Of a stretch of 64,000 bases of DNA, positions 61,833 to 64,000 are shown in pieces. The position numbers and the translations under genes were made by a program. The notes beneath the pieces were generated by a model. That model had not been told where the DNA came from and ran no database searches. It saw only the letters and a list, made by a program, of their open reading frames with translations. Each line of letters begins with the position of its first letter. Positions within the stretch are counted from its first letter, which is position 1. The stretch is from NCBI GenBank assembly GCA_963843465.1, contig CAWJKP010000001.1, positions 1,550,001 to 1,614,000 of the forward strand, written 5' to 3'. The DNA is from CAWJKP01 sp963843465 (lineage in GTDB: Bacteria > Planctomycetota > Planctomycetia > Pirellulales > Thermoguttaceae).

Positions 61833-62256
61833 CCATCGCCTGCTTGGAGGGCATCCCGTGACCCGTCTGGAGGGACTCCAACGACTGTCGGTTACGATTC
61901 GTGTCGAGGGACATCAAGGAAAGATCCAAGTTCGCCCGGCGGAAATCGTCTGCACCGTCTACTTTGTAACGTTTCGATTCGCAGGAATCGATGGCTGCAA
62001 GAAGCCGAGTGCTGCGTTCCAGCCACCATCGGTAGAGGTCATCTAACTGGCGGGCTTCGTCCCAGGAAAACGAAGTCTCCCCACGCTCAACGTCGTTTGC
62101 CCACTGGGAGCCACGTCGCCGAATGTTGTTGAGAATTGCCAAGCCGATGGAGATGGCTTCTTCGATGTCGCGGCAGAAGATGGCGGTTACATGGTCTGCC
62201 TTCCAAGCCTCGACCCCTTCAGAGAGTCTCTGATAAAGTTCAAGTTGGTCTTGCAT
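61795..62256 (-). CDS. Hypothetical protein, partner of the small toxin-like gene
   Basis: A 153-aa helical protein (ATG 62256; an ATG at 62271 is possible) containing 'AWKADHVTAIFCRDIEEAIS', 'QLDDLYRWWLERSTRLLAAI' and 'RNRQSLESLQTGHGMPSKQA', the last resembling an XRE-like 'ESLQTGHGMPS' HTH edge. It is the upstream gene of a coupled pair; an antitoxin role is plausible but unproven. Confidence 0.5.
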   Translation of the reverse strand: MQDQLELYQRLSEGVEAWKADHVTAIFCRDIEEAISIGLAILNNIRRRGSQWANDVERGETSFSWDEARQLDDLYRWWLERSTRLLAAIDSCESKRYKVDGADDFRRANLDLSLMSLDTNRNRQSLESLQTGHGMPSKQAMDELRNSLRARGS

Positions 62257-62489
62257 ACCAGGCACAGGCACAAGCCTCCTTTGTTTCCTCCTGCCAACTT
62301 ATTCTAGGATGGGCAATGCCGGATGGGATGTCAAGGGTTGGGAGCGGGCCAACCGGTTATCCAAGATTTGGCGGCGTTCTTCCTTACCGAAGTTCGAACT
62401 CTACCACTACCGGGAGTTGAGGGGGTGTTCAGGATACGGTATCATGTTGTCATCCAGGTTCCCTCACCCTCCCCGAGAGGGCCTGGGTT

Positions 62490-62577
62490 GTAGGGTGGGA
62501 CAAGCTCGCGCAAGCGAGCGCCGGCCCACCAGTCCTGGTGGGCCGGCGGCCGCCAAGGCGGCCTGGTCCCACCCTAC
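62490..62577. repeat. Composite palindromic element, complete copy
   Basis: Outer arms GTAGGGTGGGAC (62490-62501) and GTCCCACCCTAC (62566-62577) enclose CTCGCGCAAGCGAG, an inner palindrome GGCCCACCAGTCCTGGTGGGCC and a GCGGCCGCCAAGGCGGC segment. Its right half recurs at 37275-37317. It lies in the 376-nt gap 62257-62632 before aspS, which holds nothing else recognisable. Confidence 0.9.
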
Positions 62578-62632
62578 GACTACCGGAAAGCCAAAGCAGG
62601 ACGCTTCCCTTCTTGCGAAAAGGACCCTTGCG

Positions 62633-64000
62633 TTGCTTCGAACTCACACATGCGGAGAGCTGCGGCCGGAACAGGTCGGCCAACGGGTGACCTTGTGCGG
62701 CTGGGTCGATACCTACCGTGACATGGGCGGGGTGTTGTTCGTCGACCTCCGCGACCGGTACGGCAAGACCCAAGTGGTCTTCGGGCCGGAAAGCGGCGCG
62801 GCCAGCGTCAACCTGGGGCGGACCCTGCGGCCGGAGTTCGTGGTCTCCGTCACCGGCACGGTGGCCCATCGCCCTGAAGGGACAACCAACCCCAAGATCG
62901 AAACGGGCCAGATCGAGATCCGCGTCCAACAGGTGAACGTCCTCAACCGCAGCCTCACGCCGCCTTTCCAGCCCACCGGCATGGACCTGCCGGGCGAGGA
63001 CCTGCGGCTGAAGTATCGCTACATCGACTTGCGGCGGCCCGAGATGCAGCGGACGATCCTGCTGCGGCACCGGATGATCAAGATCATGCGCGACTACTTC
63101 GACCAACAGGGCTTCGTCGACGTGGAGACCCCGATGCTCGGCCGCAGCACGCCCGAGGGCGCCCGCGACTATCTCGTCCCCAGCCGGGTGCAGCAGGGGA
63201 TGTTCTACGCCTTGCCGCAGTCGCCCCAGCTTTACAAGCAGATCCTGATGGTAGCCGGCTACGACCGTTACGTGCAGGTGGCCCGCTGCTTCCGCGACGA
63301 GGATCTGCGGGCGGACCGTCAGCCGGAGTTCACGCAGTTGGACGTGGAGATGTCGTTTGTCGAGGCCGGCGACGTGATGGCGGTCGTCGAAGGGGCGGTG
63401 GCCCGGCTGGCCAAGGAGGTTCTCGGCATCGAGTTGGCGCTGCCGCTGCCGCGGATGACCTACGACGAGGCGATGGAACGTTTTGGTCACGACGCGCCCG
63501 ACCTGCGGTTCGGCATGGAGTTGATCGACATTACCGAGCTGGCGGCCCAGACGGAGTTCCGCGTGTTCCACGACGTGGCGACGTCGAGCGGGCGGGTCCG
63601 CGGGATCAACGCCAAGGGGGCGGCCGGCAAATACTCGATCAAGACGATCGACGACCTGACGGCCTTCATCTGCCACGACTTCGGCGCCAAGGGGTTGGCC
63701 TGGTTCAAGGTCGACGAGGAGGGCAAACTCAGCTCCTCGATCGCCAAGCGGTTCACGCCCGAGATGTTGGAGCGGATCGGCCGGCGGATGGACGGCCGGC
63801 CGGGCGACCTGCTGCTGTTTGTGGCCGACAAGTGGGAGGTGACCTGCAAGTCGCTGCACGGTTTGCGGAAGCGGTTGGCGGCCGAGTTGAAGCTCTACGA
63901 CCCGAAAACCATGAATTTCTCCTGGGTGGTGGAGTTCCCCATGTTTGCCCGCGATGAAGAGGAGGGCGGCTGGGCGGCGATGCACCATCCCTTCACCTCG
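62633..64000 (+). CDS. aspS: Aspartyl-tRNA synthetase, 3' end outside window
   Basis: Class II synthetase charging tRNA-Asp. The TTG start at 62633 (AAGGA 9 nt upstream) yields 'LLRTHTCGELRPEQVGQRVT', the usual N-terminus. An OB-fold anticodon-binding domain ('LCGWVDTYRDMGGVLFVDLR') is followed by motif 1 ('RHRMIKIMRDYFDQQGFVDV'), 'ETPMLGRSTPEGARDYLVPS', the 'LPQSPQLYKQILMVAGYDRY' segment and motif 2 ('VARCFRDEDLRADRQPEFTQ'), then the bacterial GAD insertion. 456 codons are visible; about 130 C-terminal residues including motif 3 lie beyond the window. Whether it is the discriminating or the non-discriminating form cannot be told here. Confidence 0.95.
   Translation, partial: MLRTHTCGELRPEQVGQRVTLCGWVDTYRDMGGVLFVDLRDRYGKTQVVFGPESGAASVNLGRTLRPEFVVSVTGTVAHRPEGTTNPKIETGQIEIRVQQVNVLNRSLTPPFQPTGMDLPGEDLRLKYRYIDLRRPEMQRTILLRHRMIKIMRDYFDQQGFVDVETPMLGRSTPEGARDYLVPSRVQQGMFYALPQSPQLYKQILMVAGYDRYVQVARCFRDEDLRADRQPEFTQLDVEMSFVEAGDVMAVVEGAVARLAKEVLGIELALPLPRMTYDEAMERFGHDAPDLRFGMELIDITELAAQTEFRVFHDVATSSGRVRGINAKGAAGKYSIKTIDDLTAFICHDFGAKGLAWFKVDEEGKLSSSIAKRFTPEMLERIGRRMDGRPGDLLLFVADKWEVTCKSLHGLRKRLAAELKLYDPKTMNFSWVVEFPMFARDEEEGGWAAMHHPFTS

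Overview
The window looks like chromosome of a Planctomycetota bacterium, probably of the Pirellulales/Thermoguttaceae type. This is inferred from GC-rich coding sequence, frequent GTG/TTG starts, a J-like domain (NPYHAWLGIP) known from planctomycete proteins, a T4P/T2SS-like cluster with very large pseudopilins, Tat-exported Gfo/Idh and aldo-keto reductases, and many small palindromic and heptanucleotide repeats. No rRNA, tRNA, transposase, integrase or CRISPR array was seen. Layout: 1-9.4 kb (+) carries envelope or secreted proteins: a TPR protein, a metzincin-like peptidase, a HEAT-like protein, a membrane-anchored protein, a two-domain PstS-like binding protein, a J-like protein and a repeat-scaffold protein. 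9.4-14.7 kb holds a broken TolB/PKD protein (-), a DinG-type helicase (+), and a small defence/toxin island (-): a possible ADP-ribosyltransferase-fold ORF, an XRE regulator and a MazF toxin with its upstream partner. 14.8-35.5 kb (-) is one long co-directional cluster, transcribed pilB, pilT, gspE, gspF, two GspG-like pseudopilins, GspH-, GspI/PilV-, GspK- and GspJ-like pseudopilins, then ubiD. 35.8-42.9 kb holds a coiled-coil protein, two small hypotheticals, a GH127 glycosidase (-), lpxB, an M50 protease and a 30-residue lysine-rich peptide. 43.2-48.2 kb (-) holds Mrp/ApbC, a receiver-like protein, a degenerate sigma-54-type regulator and a large HEAT-like protein. 48.4-50.2 kb (+) is a compact three-gene operon (58-aa ORF, TcmP, Gp37/Gp68-like three-Cys protein) behind a good sigma-70-type promoter. 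50.9-53.9 kb (-) has a Gfo/Idh dehydrogenase and a scaffold protein related to the one at 8.1 kb. 54.1-55.5 kb (+) is a toxin-antitoxin-chaperone module (HigB, HigA, SecB-like). 55.5-60 kb carries a NusG/RfaH-like factor, a UDP-sugar dehydrogenase, a GNAT-like protein and an LRR protein. 60.2-64 kb has a Tat-exported aldo-keto reductase, an orphan toxin-like pair and the start of aspS. Two features stand out. First, degenerate tandem repeats with 7-bp (sometimes 8-bp) units sit at gene edges and, most strikingly, inside the leader-peptide codons of four pseudopilin genes, just before the prepilin peptidase site; others form linkers inside the binding protein, follow stop codons, or fill intergenic gaps in the same cluster. 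Because 7 and 8 are not multiples of 3, unit gain or loss would switch these genes on and off. Second, at least ten otherwise good genes are split by single-frame shifts (about one per 4 kb). At least one is a C lost from a CCC run inside the Walker region of gspE, so most are probably sequencing or assembly indels; affected genes are annotated over their full span with the shift noted.
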